This document shows, one piece after another, positions 1-11,970 of a DNA stretch of 64,000 nt (the first letter of the stretch is position 1; every line of letters starts with the position of its first letter). The position numbers and the translations under genes were made by a program. The notes beneath the pieces were generated by a model, which worked only from the letters and a program-made list of their open reading frames with translations, was not told the origin of the DNA and did not search any database. The stretch is taken from the NCBI GenBank assembly GCA_029378245.1, contig JARKIF010000023.1:854710-918709 (forward strand), written 5' to 3'. Source of the DNA: Roridomyces roridus. Its lineage: Eukaryota > Basidiomycota > Agaricomycetes > Agaricales > Mycenaceae.

Positions 1-1591
1 TTGAAAGTCAGCGGAGAGTGGGAGACGGGCAATGAGAGAATTTACATCCTCATGGATTCGGGAGGGGAGACATGGGGCAGACTGGCATCGAGGCTCATCC
101 TGGTCTAGTGCGTTGTCGATACTCGAGATTCGGCTGAATTTACTATGCAAGGGCGATGTTATGCAAGTGCTGAGCCCGGAGTTGTGGAGGGACGCAGTAG
201 TTATACAAAGATACAACCAAGACAACCTTTATATAGTACAACCAATAAGATACCCATCGAATGATACCCGTAACTGCCAGTGGGCCATACTTATCTGCAG
301 GCTATCCGCCGAGATTTGACCCATGAAGAGCGGAAAACTTCCAAGTGATCGAAATCTAACCTATCGCGCTCCCGCTGCGCCTGTTCCGCCGCACACGCAA
401 AGCGGTTTTCAGTAAGCCCTGCAGCACACCTGGCATAGAAGCCTGCTTCCCATTCAGCCGTGCTATACGCGTTCATGAGCATCGAAGATTTCCTGCTCGC
501 TCAAGCCGTCAAATATACATGCTTCAGAGTCCAATATCCTGGATTGAAGGCATGAAACTTACGAGGGTTGGGCACTGATCTAGGTGGAAACCCATGTGTA
601 CGGCACGGAACACCGACTACACCATTACCAAAGGTCTCTTGGACTGAAAAAAGGCCAGAGCAACTTTGTGATCACGTCGCACGGCGGAGTTAGAATCAAT
701 TTAAACCGTGGGAATATCAGATGTGAGTGTATCTGTGCTCTAATTAGACCAATCGACCAGTTCCTCTATGTGGGTCTTTGAACACATGCGGCGGCACCTG
801 TCTCGAAATTGACGGTGGCTGTCCATCTCATTTTCTTTTGCAAGATCTGGAGAGCTCCGATCACTCTGGATTTCTAGCCAATTGACCTGAGAATTTGCGG
901 GTACATTTCTGGAGGCTGAACTTGGACTTCTCGGGACTATAATATTTCCCTCCTGCTGGTTTGCTTCAAATCTAATTGATTCTTGAACTGGGCGTGGGAC
1001 GCGTGCCGGAATCCTCTACGATCAGCGAAGGATCGAGACTTCTGATATCTTGCGATGTGGCCTACGGTCCTTACGGTCCGGAGCGATATTCCGCCTCGAT
1101 AGGGGAATCCGACTTCGGTATCCTGCAAGGACCGGCGGGTTCACCTAAAAAACTAACGACAACGGATTCCGATTGTGTCGCCCCGAGACTCGGGCGGATA
1201 TCTATTGACTGGGGGTTCCAGAGCCTTCTAATTTCGCCATGATAAACTTCTACCCTCTCTCTGATTTTGCAGGTGCGGTCTCCCCTGCACGGCGAAATTG
1301 AATTTTCTGCGAGCTTTCTGATTCCGATATTGGTCAGAGCCCACTAGTAAGTTCTACGTCCATCTCCGGGCGGTGAACTGTGCGATGCTGATATAAAGAC
1401 GCCCTCCCACAGGCACTCCGCCACAGCATAACACCGTTCTTTATCTATAGGATCGCAAAGATACTCAGTGGGTTTACGAGATGAGAACTGGCATGGACGG
1501 AATTCAACTGTACATGGACGGAACATCAACTACTCTTCCAATGGCCTCGTGTGGGACTAGGTCTTACTTCCCGAGCTCCACAATGGCGTAA
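1..1591. other. No recognisable gene
   Basis: Only short open frames (under 100 codons) that overlap one another are present, and none shows a family motif, signal peptide or splice structure that I recognise. I cannot support a gene here. A degraded element cannot be excluded. Confidence 0.5.
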
Positions 1592-2833
1592 TTACTGCCC
1601 ACAAAGCACGCGCCAGTACCCAGGAAGCAGATGGGCGACCGAGACCCAGACCTGTTGAATGCCCCACATCAGGGAACGGATCGGGGAGCGGAAATGAAAA
1701 GCAGAACGCACGTTGTAATAGAAGTACGAGTTCCTATCCTCCTCCACGGTCGTGTAGCGAATAAACCTGGAACCAGCATAGATGCCCAGTGCTGTGAAAG
1801 ACACCGCGCTCCACATGTCGAGGTGCCAGATTATTGATAGGGCGAGAGACCATGCAACGACGCCCACAAAGAGCATGTATCTGCTTGGACTGCCCCAGCG
1901 GAGTGGGATAGTGTCGCGGTTGATGAGGGCGTCACCGACAACTGCATCGTTGATTCAGCAAGAGAGCCCGGAGAGTAATGAATGAGACTCCACCGTCTCT
2001 GAAATCTGTCGGGCATTTAGTTATTCAGTCTGACGGAGAACTTGTGGGCATGAGAAATCACCTTGTGCGTAAATGGTGGTTGCGAAGATGGAGCCGCTGA
2101 GAAAGATCGAGAGCCATCCAGTGGCGTCTAGCAAAGTTCTATCATCGCCTACAGAACCTGATCAGCCCACAGATGTTTCAAAGTGACAGTCAACGTACGC
2201 GCAACAAGGGTCGTCCCAGCTTCAAACGCCGCAAAACCCAATCCATTCAACAGATACCGAACGGCGAAATGCTTGCCCGAGCCGCCGAGCTCATTGTACA
2301 TGCTGGTAAATGCGGTAAGCCAGAGGCTCGCGTACATCACCTCTTTGCTGTAGGCGCGTGACAGCGCCCAACACATGGGAAGGAGTGTCCACCGGAGGAT
2401 CAACGCGACCTTGAGTGAGATGCGGCCAGCGGGGAGCGGTCGGTCTGGTTTGTTCGTCTCGTCTTCGAGCGTCGCAGTTTGATTCGAGGTGTTGAAATGC
2501 AGCAGATGGAACCACAGCCAAAAGACGGCGTGGGGGAGGTTGTGCAGGGACGTGAGAGGTGCGGCGACGATGGCGAATAGAGGCTGCGGCGGAACGTGAG
2601 GGTGGAGTTGAATGTATGGGAGTGCTGACCCACAATCGGGATCATAGTTGTCATGAGGTCGGATTCGGTGAAAAGCCACAGCGTATGGGCGTGATATATC
2701 ACGGTGCTGAGGGACTGAGGAAACATTGAGGGATAGCATATGGCGGACATGAACTTACGGGCAGCGCAAAGACCAGCCTGGTTGACGATGGCTGAGTGGG
2801 CGCGACGTGATACAGAACACCGGTCAAGCTCAT
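1592..2833 (-). CDS. UbiA-family membrane prenyltransferase/terpene cyclase-like
   Basis: UbiA proteins are polytopic membrane enzymes that use an allylic prenyl diphosphate, either to prenylate an acceptor or, in some fungi, to cyclise it. I assemble seven exons: 2759-2833, 2634-2714, 2199-2583, 2062-2157, 1994-2005, 1712-1941 and 1592-1651. They give 312 aa, the usual family size. The first Asp-rich motif reads EDETNKPDRPLPAGR near residue 97. The second, DFRDVVGDALINRDTIP near residue 190, exists only if the 12-nt exon at 1994-2005 is spliced in. The C-terminus (YYNVWVSVAHLLPGYWR) matches fungal members. The start was chosen because exon 1 is exactly 25 codons and a TATA-like box lies about 45 bp upstream. 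The family call is firm; substrate and product are unknown. Redox genes elsewhere in the first 30 kb could act on its product, which is inference. Confidence 0.85.
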
Positions 2834-2876
2834 GGGCAACAGTGGAAAGAGATTGTGGTCCGCAAAGAGTCTCAGG

Positions 2877-2888
2877 CATTTTATATGC
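2877..2888 (-). promoter_or_regulatory. TATA-like box of the UbiA gene
   Basis: On the minus strand this reads GCATATAAAATG, about 45 bp before the chosen ATG of the UbiA-family gene. Position and sequence fit a core promoter; no other element was recognised. Confidence 0.45.
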
Positions 2889-5800
2889 TGCTGTCAGGTT
2901 GATCCATGGGAAAGCAAGCCGAGCGTAGTAAGACGGACCAAGGCTAAGAAATCGGCGTGTGGTTGGTTGTTCGCAAGCGCACCACATCGAGCTATTCCTG
3001 TATTTTTTTCCGGTTTGCTTGATAATAACCGGAAAGGCTGCAACCGAATCCAATGATATTGGAAGTTGCGACTCTGGTCGATGAAACACGAAAGCTGCGG
3101 CCGGAGAGCCCGCCCACCTGAGAGCGCCCAGCGATATCAGTGCAGGGCGGTGCAGAAACAGGACTTTGCCGATTGACATCCGCGCCACGCGCTGATCAAT
3201 GCCTGGCCAAAACGCCGAGATCTCCAGCGAGGGCCATCAGGCTTCAGCACGAGAAACGGATAGACGGATAGCTGCAGCCACGATGGAGCATCCGGTAAGG
3301 CTCGGGAATTCAAAGTAACCGCGTAAATCAGAAGCAGTCGAATCGGCGTAAGAAGCTCGTATTGGATCGACGACAGGAGTTTTCGACGTGCCTGATACCG
3401 TAAAATCGAAACAAAGGCATGATGAGGGATGGAGTCGAGTCCACATAGAACTTTAATGACAATGAAGCTTGAAGAGGGAGGGGGGATTATTCACCAGACA
3501 GGTCAAGACTTGAAGGGGAACGGACGCACTGTACAATGATCTTCGTCGGAGGATCAGACAAGCGCCCGATAAGAGATTGGCAGAGCGACGGGGTTTTCGG
3601 CGACTCTTGTCCGTGAGCGAGGCAGATATAGGAATAAAAAAGACCAAACGAGTGATCAAAATCCTGAATGAAGCAGTCAACACGAGAACTAGGTAGGGCA
3701 ACAAACAATCACAGGCAAGCACGTCCGTGCATCCTAAATAGGTAATTTTTTTTAACGGTGGCCCATTATTTCTGTCTAACTCGACCGTACCTCAATATAC
3801 ACGCAGACCGACGTTCCCGAGATCTCCTCCGTACTCTCCCACATCCCCCGCCCGTACGACGATTCTGGATTGACGCGTCAGTCGGAACCGCCAGGCAGAG
3901 GAGAGAAGGAGGCATGCACCTTTCCAGAAAACGCGCCAATCCCTTGCTATCCGCCCTAATGTGTCGGTCGGGAGTCGGAGAGGAGATATGGGAATGAGCG
4001 CCGAGCGCCGATAGGATACAGTAGGGACGGCCTCCGCGATGGGTCTTGTGAGCCCGGACGGGTACACGTCGCAGGAGCTTGAGTTTGTCTTCAAGGATAG
4101 CCAGACGAGAAGTGGACTACGAAGTACCGTCCGTCATCACTTAATCGACAATCGCCAGCATGAGCGTATGGCTATTCTCCTTGGCTAGGACACGGGCTGA
4201 TGATGACGAGGCCTTGGCCCTCACGGGGGGAAGGAGTATGCCGCGAAAAGGGATGACGCTGGGTCGAGGCGCAATGGAGCGCACGATCTGGAGAACGGTG
4301 ACCCAAGGACCACCAAGGACCATGACGGCAAAGTGCATCAGAAAGTGGCACGACGAGTATATGACTAACGACGCACCTGTACGCGGATCCCTTGCTCGCA
4401 GGGCGATGCTACGACGGAGGTAGTGCCCCTAACACCTGGATGCGTCGATTGAAGATCTAGGGAAGAGGGCTCAAATCGATCACCGCGGGAGGCGCTGTGA
4501 TGCGCAGCCAGACGTCAGGCAGAGAGCGCGGCGAGTGGTGGAGCATGACGCACCGCACTTTGGCCCAGGTGAATCGGCGCCTCGTAGCAAGCTCGGTATT
4601 CGGCACACGTAGATCGTCTTTGTCGGCGAGCTGGGCATCGCACGTGGTCCGACGGTCTGTCCAAGAGGGAGACTGACGTGCACATAGGTGATTCATGCGA
4701 GAAGAGGGAGCGCCAGCGACTAATTACGATGAAAATTGAGATTCAGAGCCCATACATAAAACGCACGCACTGGAAGTCGAGTGAGCAACGAGTGAGATTC
4801 CACGATTCAAGGCCGCCGATCCGATGTCATCCTCGACGCTCGTGGCCGTGACAGAAGGTAGAGAGGGAGAGCATTCTTGAGGCAATGAAGTAGTTCGATA
4901 GACGCTGCATGGAGTGAGGAGCCATAAATCGAGGCGGGTGGCAAGGTGTCGAGCACAGCAAAGGGCGGATCAATGATGCCGTAAGCCCGGTTGCCACTTG
5001 ACCAGGACCATCATGCCTTGCGTTCTCTGCCCTTCGCCTGCGGCTCACCGACACGCGACGAGCCTCGTCTGAATATTCAATATGGGTCTGGCTTCTCGAA
5101 CATCGAAACCGTCGCGAAAACGAGGCGGCCGGGGGCGAGGTCCCAATGCTGCTTGAATATTATCTTCGGTGGACTACTACGTGCTTACTTACTTCGAGTC
5201 TTCGACCCCGGAGTTACTGGCTGGACACTTCCGGACAGTCCTCCTCGCTCTCGAGGTCGATTCTCTCCGGAATACGTCAAGAAGTTTGGCTTTTCTTCGT
5301 TCGCAGGCATCTCCACCTTCTACTACCGCTAGCGGGTCCGGGGTCTCATTCGTGTTGCTTATTCCATGCTGGACACGACGCTGGTATTCTTTTCTCGGAT
5401 CCCCATGGTATCACCTCGTCCGGCTAGTCTTGGCTCTCGCCCTCAAATGAAGCTTTATCCTTCGACAATCTTGTGCCTGGAGCTCGTGCGACGTCCGGCA
5501 ATCTCACCGGGACCTTCAGTTCTATTATGTCGAAGCATCTACTTATGGCTTCACTCCAGCAGTGAATCCGGGATACTCGCTGCATCGGACTTTGACTACT
5601 CGTATTCAACCCACCACCCGCCCTGTTCGAAACATCCTTCCAATTAAATTGAGCGCATTTCGGTCTCTGGGTCGCAGATTATCCGCATGCACCGAGTTTA
5701 GCATCACCAGGGAAGCACACATGGCGTTCCCAAAGTATTCTTGTGGCCTTTATCAGAAGCGCTCGTTCGACTCGAGCTGGCCTTGTTCGGTGAGATGGTG

Positions 5801-6464
5801 CTTACCTCTCTTTTGCTTCTCGTATATCCGAATACTAGACACTCAGAGGATGTACAGACCTGGACGCCAATTTAGCCGCGCGCCAATGCGAATGGTGGAA
5901 CACCCAACCGCTGTCGAGCTGACTTTCATTCTTGTCGGGTGCCCGAGAGACGTCGCTTGAAGTCCTTATCTTCCGGAGTGCATGCCAGCTCAGAACTTTT
6001 GAATCATCCAGACGGCTCTTCGACGTGGTGTATGTGCGTTTATTTAAATGCGGGCCAAGCGCCCGGCAACTAACCTGCTTTTGAGGGCCATTGCGGGTGC
6101 ATGGCAATCCGAGTCTGTAGGTTGAACCTGGTGAAGTCTGACAGTTTACAAGCCAGATGTGAAAAATGACCCAGTATTTTCATCGCAAGCGACGAGAGAG
6201 GATGGGTATAAGTCATCTATATTCACAGTCCGTCTTCCCAAGAGCCGTAGTAACAAAGCTTCACCAAAGAGCGCAGCAAGTAAGGGAGCCGAACACCAAG
6301 AAATTGGGTGAGACACAAGGGAGAGAGAGACGCAAGAGACGCTCGCCAGGCCAGCGTACGTGAGACGAGGCCGGGGGACGAGGCCCGAGGGAGCTGGAGC
6401 GGGATGTTAAAACACGACGTTATTGCGCGTAGGTTCAGTCGATGCAAAATCGATGTGTTGTGGT
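2889..6464. other. Gene-free stretch
   Basis: About 3.6 kb with many short overlapping open frames on both strands but no conserved motif, no convincing exon chain and no signal peptide. The cluster of frames at 5.1-5.6 kb lies in three registers of the same bases and looks like chance. The segment at 6067-6107 resembles 18763-18803 and may be the outer edge of the dispersed repeat annotated next. Confidence 0.45.
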
Positions 6465-6835
6465 GGGAAGCAAGAGGCGGTGCCTATCAACGGAGCCGAG
6501 AACGGAACTGTCATCGGCTGTCAAACAGACCTCTGGTCCCGTTCCGCGTCCGACTCGCCGTCGGCAGAGATGTTAACAACAAGGAGGCCGCTGGAGGCCG
6601 GCAGAAGTGAGCAGGAATGGAGATAGATCGCGATACATGTCCAAGGCATAAGGGTAATTGACTAAGAGACGACCAAATGGAGCCAGAACACCCCAGAATT
6701 ACCTTATAAGGAATTTGTTGGGACCCAAACAAGCAGGGCTCAAAGATGTCATCGCAAAAACCTGGACCCCACCTTTGGCGGGAAACGGGCCGATAAGACC
6801 GAGCGTAAAAATAAATTTTTAAGACTCGGAACTGG
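6465..6835. repeat. Dispersed repeat, copy 1
   Basis: This stretch aligns with 18948-19283, from a shared GTGGGAAGCAAGAG to a shared TAAGACTCGGA. Blocks in common include TTCCGCGTC, GTCGGCAGAGAT, ATGGAGCCAGAACACC, AGAATTACCTTATAAGGAA and GGCGGGAAACGGGCCGATA. It has no open frame in common with the other copy. Solo LTR or non-autonomous element are both possible; no target-site duplication could be fixed by eye. Confidence 0.75.
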
Positions 6836-7217
6836 CAATGTCTGGCATTGACTCACCGGACGTCTATCACGCATCATGCGGGCTACGGGCGGCGTCGTGA
6901 TATGAGAAACCCACACCTGACGCTAATTGAATTGGTGCAGTCTTCTTCGTCCGTGTTCCTCGTCAGTGTACTCGGCGATGCACTGGAAGTAAACCTCAGC
7001 CGTGGCCCGGTGTGGATGAAGACAGAGTCAATTATTTCGAACTTGAAGAGATCTTGATATATACAGCCCGCACAACTGCACTTCGTTCGGCAATATCATC
7101 CCACCGCCACCCACTCGTTTGGACACTGGAGTTCCGAACGAGCCTCGACCGTCGAAATTCAATAAATAGCGGGGGGCCGACCATCTTACACACCTCTTTC
7201 CTCTTCACACTCCGAGC

Positions 7218-8332
7218 ATGAGCATCGACATAACCGTATTCAAAGGCTCTCCAAATGGCATCGTCGAAGCCAAAACAAGCCAACCTCTACCAACAGGCAA
7301 CCAAGTCCTCGTGAAGGTTACACATTCGGGTGTATGCGGCTCAGACGAGCTGCTCGTCACAGTGGATCTGGTTCTAGGGCACGAGGGTGTTGGGGTTGTA
7401 CAGCAGATGGGTGAAGCCGTCGACAAGGACAAATGGAAGGTCGGGGACGTCGTCGGCTGGGGATACGTTCATAGTGTGTGTGGCAAATGCGAGCAGTGTC
7501 ACCACGGTGAGCCATCACGGTCGGTTCTTTTCACGAATTGCCATTTAACTCGCGTCTGCGCTACAGGGCACGATCAATACTGCAAGAAAGCAGAGTCCTA
7601 TGGACACAATAACTTTCACCAGGGCTCCTTCTCCTCGCACGCCATCTGGGACGCATCCATTTTATACAAGATCCCAAGTGGCCTCGCGCCCGAGCACGCC
7701 GCGCCCCTGATGTGCGCTGGCGCCACCGTCTTTGGGGCTATCGAGGAGTACAACATCCGCCCCGCAGACCGCGTCGGCGTCGTTGGCGTTGGTGGGCTCG
7801 GACACATGGCCATCCAATTCTTGTCGGCCATCGGTGCTGAGGTTGTGGTCTTCTCTAGCACCGAAGCCAAGCGGGAGGATGCAATGCGTCTTGGGGCAAC
7901 GGAGTTTCATCCCACAAAAGGCGTGGAGAAGTTTGAAGGCGTGAAGGAAGTCGACCATCTTCTCGTCACGACTAGCGTGTTGCCGGATTGGACTCCGTAC
8001 GTCTCCGACCACCAGAAAGATTCTGAAACTCAGTGTCAAAACTCAGATACCTCACTGTCGTCAAACCGCGCGGAAAGATATTCCTACTCACCGTATCGCT
8101 CGACAACGTCGTCCTCCCAAACTTCCCGCTCATCGCATCTGGTCTCACAATCCAAGCCTCAATGGTCGCGTGTCGCACCGTTCACGAGCGTATGCTCGAG
8201 TTTGCCGTGCGCAACAAGGTGGAGCCCATTATCGAACGGTTCCCTATGACGAGGGAAGGCGTGCAGAAGGCGATGGATAACTTGAAGGGGGGGCAACTCA
8301 GGTACAGGGCTGTACTTGTTGCGGAACAGTGA
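7218..8332 (+). CDS. Zinc alcohol dehydrogenase, MDR/CAD-like (copy A)
   Basis: A medium-chain NAD(P)H-dependent alcohol/aldehyde oxidoreductase of cinnamyl-alcohol-dehydrogenase type, expected in the cytosol. Exons 7218-7506, 7567-7996 and 8047-8332 give 334 aa. Catalytic zinc ligands are visible as CGSDE, GHEGVG and the Cys of PLMCAG. The structural zinc site is CGKCEQC...HDQYC, whose last Cys appears only after removal of intron 1. The Rossmann motif is GVGGLGHMA near residue 175. FSST followed by Lys/Arg after the second strand is typical of NADP users. It is a close paralogue of the gene at 22297-23407, with identical exon 1 and exon 2 lengths and the same intron phases. Between CGSDE and GHE it reads LLVTVDLVL where the paralogue has IYAEADFVL. 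The substrate cannot be told. Confidence 0.9.
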
Positions 8333-8617
8333 CAAGCTATATCCGTCGGTAGTCGGTCCAATCGAGTAAGGGTTTTATAGGCCCGCATTGCACATAACCT
8401 GCGTCGCATGCAAAGGAAAGGAAGATCACGGGGGACCAATCAAGGAGTTCCAGAAGGCAGAATCACAAGTGGGACAAGGGCTTGGGTGCTCATCCACACT
8501 CACAGTTTCAACGCGTGGATTTACAGAAGTATTTGCAAATTCCTGGTGGATTGCAGGCAGTTGAATCGAAGACACATTACGGGACATTGTATCTAAACCG
8601 CCGGCGCTATCACAGGC
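8333..8617. other. Short convergent intergenic region
   Basis: Shared 3' region of the plus-strand alcohol dehydrogenase and the minus-strand secreted protein gene. No feature recognised. Confidence 0.4.
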
Positions 8618-9112
8618 TCAAGCATTGACCCAGATGAAAGTCTTGTTGTGAACGTCGGGAATGACGATCTTGAGGGTCTCGATATCATACTGGAACAAGT
8701 GTACGGCTGGACAGATTGAGTTAGTTCGATTCGGCTCAAAGAGGACGGGAAAAAGTACTGTAAGAGAGTCCAGGAGCGAAGAATGGATACGAAAGCAGGA
8801 AGGTGGCTGGAACGCCGTCCTCGTTGTCAATGTTTATGACTACGGGTCCCTCCCAACTGAAGATCTGCAGTCAGCCGATCTCAAGTCCAAAGAAAAATCA
8901 AGGACATACCCCGCCTGGACAATTGACTCGGGGGCAGGTATACCGGTGGGTAGAACTCCCATGCCGAACCACGTGTCGCCGTTGAGCATCGAGTCGGTGT
9001 AATCGAAGGCGATGCTCTGGCCGTTGTGGAGGTGCGGCGGCTCGGCGGCGGCGCTCGCCAGAGTCGACAATGCGAGCGCTGTGAGGAACGTAGAAAGGAC
9101 GCGGTTGAACAT
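8618..9112 (-). CDS. Unrecognised small secreted protein (copy A)
   Basis: Three exons: from the ATG at 9112 to about 8906, then a middle exon beginning WEGPVVINIDNEDGVP, then a last exon ending TKIFIWVNA-like at 8618. They give about 130 aa. The first 20 or so residues (MFNRVLSTFLTALALSTLASA) form a clear signal peptide, so secretion is expected. The mature part contains HNGQSIAFDYTD, NGDTWFGMGVLPTGIP and YDIETLKIVIPDVHNKTF, and has no cysteine pairs typical of effectors. I do not recognise the family. It is the inverted paralogue of the gene at 12200-12698, with the same intron phases. The upstream region is duplicated as well. A function should not be assumed; the sequence shows only a short, probably extracellular protein with mixed beta-like segments. 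Confidence 0.75.
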
Positions 9113-9351
9113 GCTGAATGCTGAAGAGGCTTGAGGACGCTGGATGATTTTGATGCAGATGTGTGGGGTCTTTATACTCCAGATTTGCTCCCGCGGCGGG
9201 GAAAAGTATCCGTATTACTCTTCTGGTACGCACCAGCGGCTTGACCCTGGAAGCCGTCGGAGCTCCTCTGAAGTCAGGCCAAAAATAGCCAAGGCTATTA
9301 GAAGCAGGTCGCGGTGTAGCAAGGCCGCATATTTACGTACGTTCCTATGAC
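9113..9351 (-). repeat. Duplicated promoter, inverted copy
   Basis: The reverse complement aligns almost end to end with 11971-12199. Common blocks include CTTGGCTATTTTTGG, GAGCTCC, CGCTGGTGCGTACCA, the box GAGTATAAA and TCCTCAAGC before the ATG. A TATA-like TATAAAG lies at 9170-9176, about 60 bp upstream of the start. Confidence 0.75.
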
Positions 9352-9836
9352 GAGGTAGAGGGCGGTCCTGTTGCGCAGGAGTGAGTGTCGAAGACATCGT
9401 CAATCCAATCGAAAGAGTTACTGGCATCGTACATAGCGTCCCGTTGCAGGAAGATCGAGGGGTTCCGGAAAGTTGAGCGATAAGGGGAGCTACGCTGACG
9501 GAAACACAGCAAAAGCAAATGGACCCGGATGATGAATCGATGATGATGGCAAGAAGAAAGCGGGGTTTTGTTTGCGCGTGCTTGCGCATCACAAAGAGTT
9601 TATTCCCACGGCTCCGTTCATGACAACTTGAATGCTGACTGACGGACCAGGTCCAAGCATTCCTTGAATACAGACCGACAGGGTTTATGGGAAGAAGCGC
9701 TGCAGTAGAACATCTGGTGTCAAGCTGGAGTAGATCCTGGCTGGGCGGCACCGAAAAGCGCCTCGTTGATGTGCCGAGACACGATGCTTGATATCTTCCA
9801 CATGTTCAGGTCCCAGCGCCAACTTCAGCACTAGTA
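9352..9836. other. Intergenic region between divergent secreted-protein genes
   Basis: No gene recognised. It separates the minus-strand secreted protein from the plus-strand DUF5648 gene, so it probably carries promoter elements of both. Confidence 0.4.
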
Positions 9837-9843
9837 TATAAGG
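9837..9843 (+). promoter_or_regulatory. TATA-like box of DUF5648 gene 1
   Basis: TATAAGG about 33 bp upstream of the ATG at 9876. This is close for a TATA-to-ATG distance but typical of short fungal leaders. Confidence 0.4.
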
Positions 9844-9875
9844 AAGGACTGAAACCATAGCTAATCAGTTAATCC

Positions 9876-10475
9876 ATGAAGTTCCTCTGGATCTGTCTCG
9901 TCCTTGCCTTCTTCTTCGCGCTGAACACGTGGGGTTTGTCCCTCGAGGTAGGTATATGCAAGCGCCAGGAGCATACATGATGCTAACCTCCTCTCCCGTA
10001 GTACCGTACCTGCGGCGCCCCCGCCGACGCCGTGCCCCTCTATCGACTCTTCAATAGCAGGTCCGGTTCCGTCGATCACTGGTACACCCCAGACGCAGCA
10101 GCCGTCACCGACGCTGTACCCAAGGGCTATGCCTTCGAGAACGTTCTCGGGCTTGTATTCCTCACGCAGGAGGAAGGAACCGCGCCGCTCTACCATGTTG
10201 TCAGCGCCAGCGCCACGGACAACTTGTATACGATGAATCTCACCGAGGTGGGGCTGGACGAGGCGAATGGTTATGCGAGCGTGCCGAATCCGCCGACGCT
10301 GTACATCTATGCAACCCAGGTCTGCGGTAGTGTCCCTGTTTATCGGCTCTACAGCGCGGCGGGGACAGACAGCTTTTATACTACTTCGGAGGCGGAGCGG
10401 CTTCAGTTCATCGCCAATGATGGGTACACGGATCTTGGGATTATGGGTTATGTGCTTCCTTTGGGCTGCAGTTGA
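9876..10475 (+). CDS. Secreted DUF5648-domain protein 1
   Basis: Exon 1 (9876-9947) codes for 24 residues that are a signal peptide (MKFLWICLVLAFFFALNTWG). A 54-nt intron follows, then exon 2 (10002-10475), giving 181 aa in total. The mature part carries the DUF5648 pattern twice: PLYRLFN...DHWYT...GY and PVYRLYS...DSFYTT...GY...GIMGYVLP. It ends in GCS. Two cysteines (RTCG, QVCG) plus the terminal Cys are shared with the paralogue at 35123-35711. DUF5648 modules occur in secreted fungal and bacterial proteins, often beside hydrolases, but no catalytic role is established. An antisense open frame of 236 codons over this gene is a shadow. A broken copy of the same family lies at 10995-11092. 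Confidence 0.85.
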
Positions 10476-10800
10476 ATTAAGTACCTGTGCTACGGCTACC
10501 AAAAAAAAAGTCTTTGCTCGGGAGACATGCAGCTGAACTCGCTCCGGGAAGATGTTGATCAGATGTCCCACGGTTCATTTTGAGAGGATCGATCAACGTG
10601 ACCAACAACTCAGCGGCCGTCTGTGCGGCTAGGGGGGAGGCACCAATGTGTCGGAGGCTTTTCCCCAATTCTTCCCTTCCATTCCAACTGCGGACTAACC
10701 AATATTTGGCTCCATGATAATCTGTCGGAAAGTCTGTGATTGAATGGCAGCTGCAAACTTCTGAACCATTCAAACACTCTTTGACTCAACCGGACAAGTC
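10476..10800. other. Gene-free spacer
   Basis: Short spacer between the intact DUF5648 gene and the degraded copy. It contains an A9 run at 10500-10509 just after the stop. Nothing else recognised. Confidence 0.4.
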
Positions 10801-10838
10801 GTATGACCCTGGGCGCTTAAATTCGAAGTGAGGCGCCC
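10801..10838. repeat. Promoter block shared with the second DUF5648 locus
   Basis: Reads GTATGACCCTGGGCGCTTAA then ATTC, a short spacer and GGCGCCC. The same arrangement (GTATGGCCCTGGGGCGCTTG, ATTC, spacer, GCGCCC) is at 34888-34926, upstream of the intact DUF5648 gene 2. GGGCGC...GCGCCC forms an inverted repeat. It suggests that a whole gene with promoter was once here. Confidence 0.6.
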
Positions 10839-10994
10839 GTCAATCAGTTCTGTCATCCGACAGTTGGCGGTATCGGGGCCCTGACTCAATTGCATCTGCG
10901 CCGGCGCCTAACCAACTGCTGTATACTTATGCAGACTCTCTCCTGTATTGACCCCTCAGTGCTACTACCCAAGGATATTTCTAGGCTAATTCGA

Positions 10995-11092
10995 CTGAGC
11001 GGCGAGGAACGGATTGAATTCCGAGTGGAGGGTACACGATGGGATAATAATAAGGGATTACTGGTTACGTGCTTCCCGTGGGTTGTAGCTGA
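10995..11092 (+). pseudogene. 3' remnant of a DUF5648 gene
   Basis: The last 98 bases of a DUF5648 gene survive here. Translated with frame changes they read like the paralogues: GEERIEF and VEG, then GITGYVLPVGCS and a stop, compared with SAERLEF...NEG...GITGYILPLGCS in gene 2. The upstream coding part is absent, and the frame is broken around 11045-11055 by an AT-rich run. It lies about 190 bp after a promoter block shared with gene 2, which points to an internal deletion rather than random similarity. Confidence 0.7.
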
Positions 11093-11970
11093 TCAACTAC
11101 GCTGCGGACTCGTTACTAGCGTCGGACACATGTTACATCGTCGATTGCCATGCATTTTGTGATTTGCTCAAGATTTGCGTAGCAATTCGGGAACTCGAAC
11201 CGTGGCCCCAGATCAAAAGCACAGAATCTGCCGTGACAGTCATGGCCCATGCTACGGACACTCATGCCTCGCGGAGCACGCACTCCAATCGATAACTTTT
11301 GTTAATTTTGCGTGGTTGAAGGTTGCCGCTATGCCGAGATGATTTCGCCGTAAGGCTGTGCTTTTGTGTGGTCTAGTCAAGGTCTAGTTTAGCCCCCTTT
11401 CTCCGACTACCATCTCCATTTTCCATCTGGTTGGGTGCGCTTGCCTTATCATCTGGTCGCTCCTGGCCGAAAACTCCTGTCTCTCTCGCTTTTCGTTCTT
11501 GCTGCTCCGCTCCCGCAAGTTGCTGCCGTGACCTCGCAGTACTCTTTTAAGTTTTGCATTCAAGTTGCGGAGACTCCACAGTGCTTGTCGGGCCTCTTTG
11601 ACGCGCTTCTCTTCACCCAAACCCACCACTAATCTAACTACATGTTATGCTCTGCGGAAGCAATATCCAGACATCTCCTCGATAACCCACCACACCGCCG
11701 GCACAACTCTCTCGGATGTCCGTTTCGTCTTCGTGCCAGATCTGACTCTAGTACTACCTTGGCGAGTACTGATAAATGGACCGGAACCTCAGGGTAACTT
11801 ATCACCGGAGCCTTTGGAGCAGCTGGTGAGTGCCGACACCCGAAATGGATGCCGCTGACATTCTGCAAACGGCCATTCTTTGAGCCTGGTACACATCTGA
11901 CATAAAATGGAAATCAACTATGCGCTTTTATCCTTCCCCGAACGGATCTCTGTGCACCCGCAGGCTCAGC
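11093..11970. other. Gene-free stretch
   Basis: About 880 bp with overlapping short open frames in both directions and no recognisable motif. Nothing supported. Confidence 0.4.

Noticed and set aside
5146..5450. Three overlapping plus-strand frames of 93 codons
   Set aside because: All three registers of the same bases are open, there is no motif, and they are best explained by chance.
9861..10571. 236-codon minus-strand open frame
   Set aside because: It is antisense to the DUF5648 gene, which has a signal peptide, a clean intron and a paralogue.
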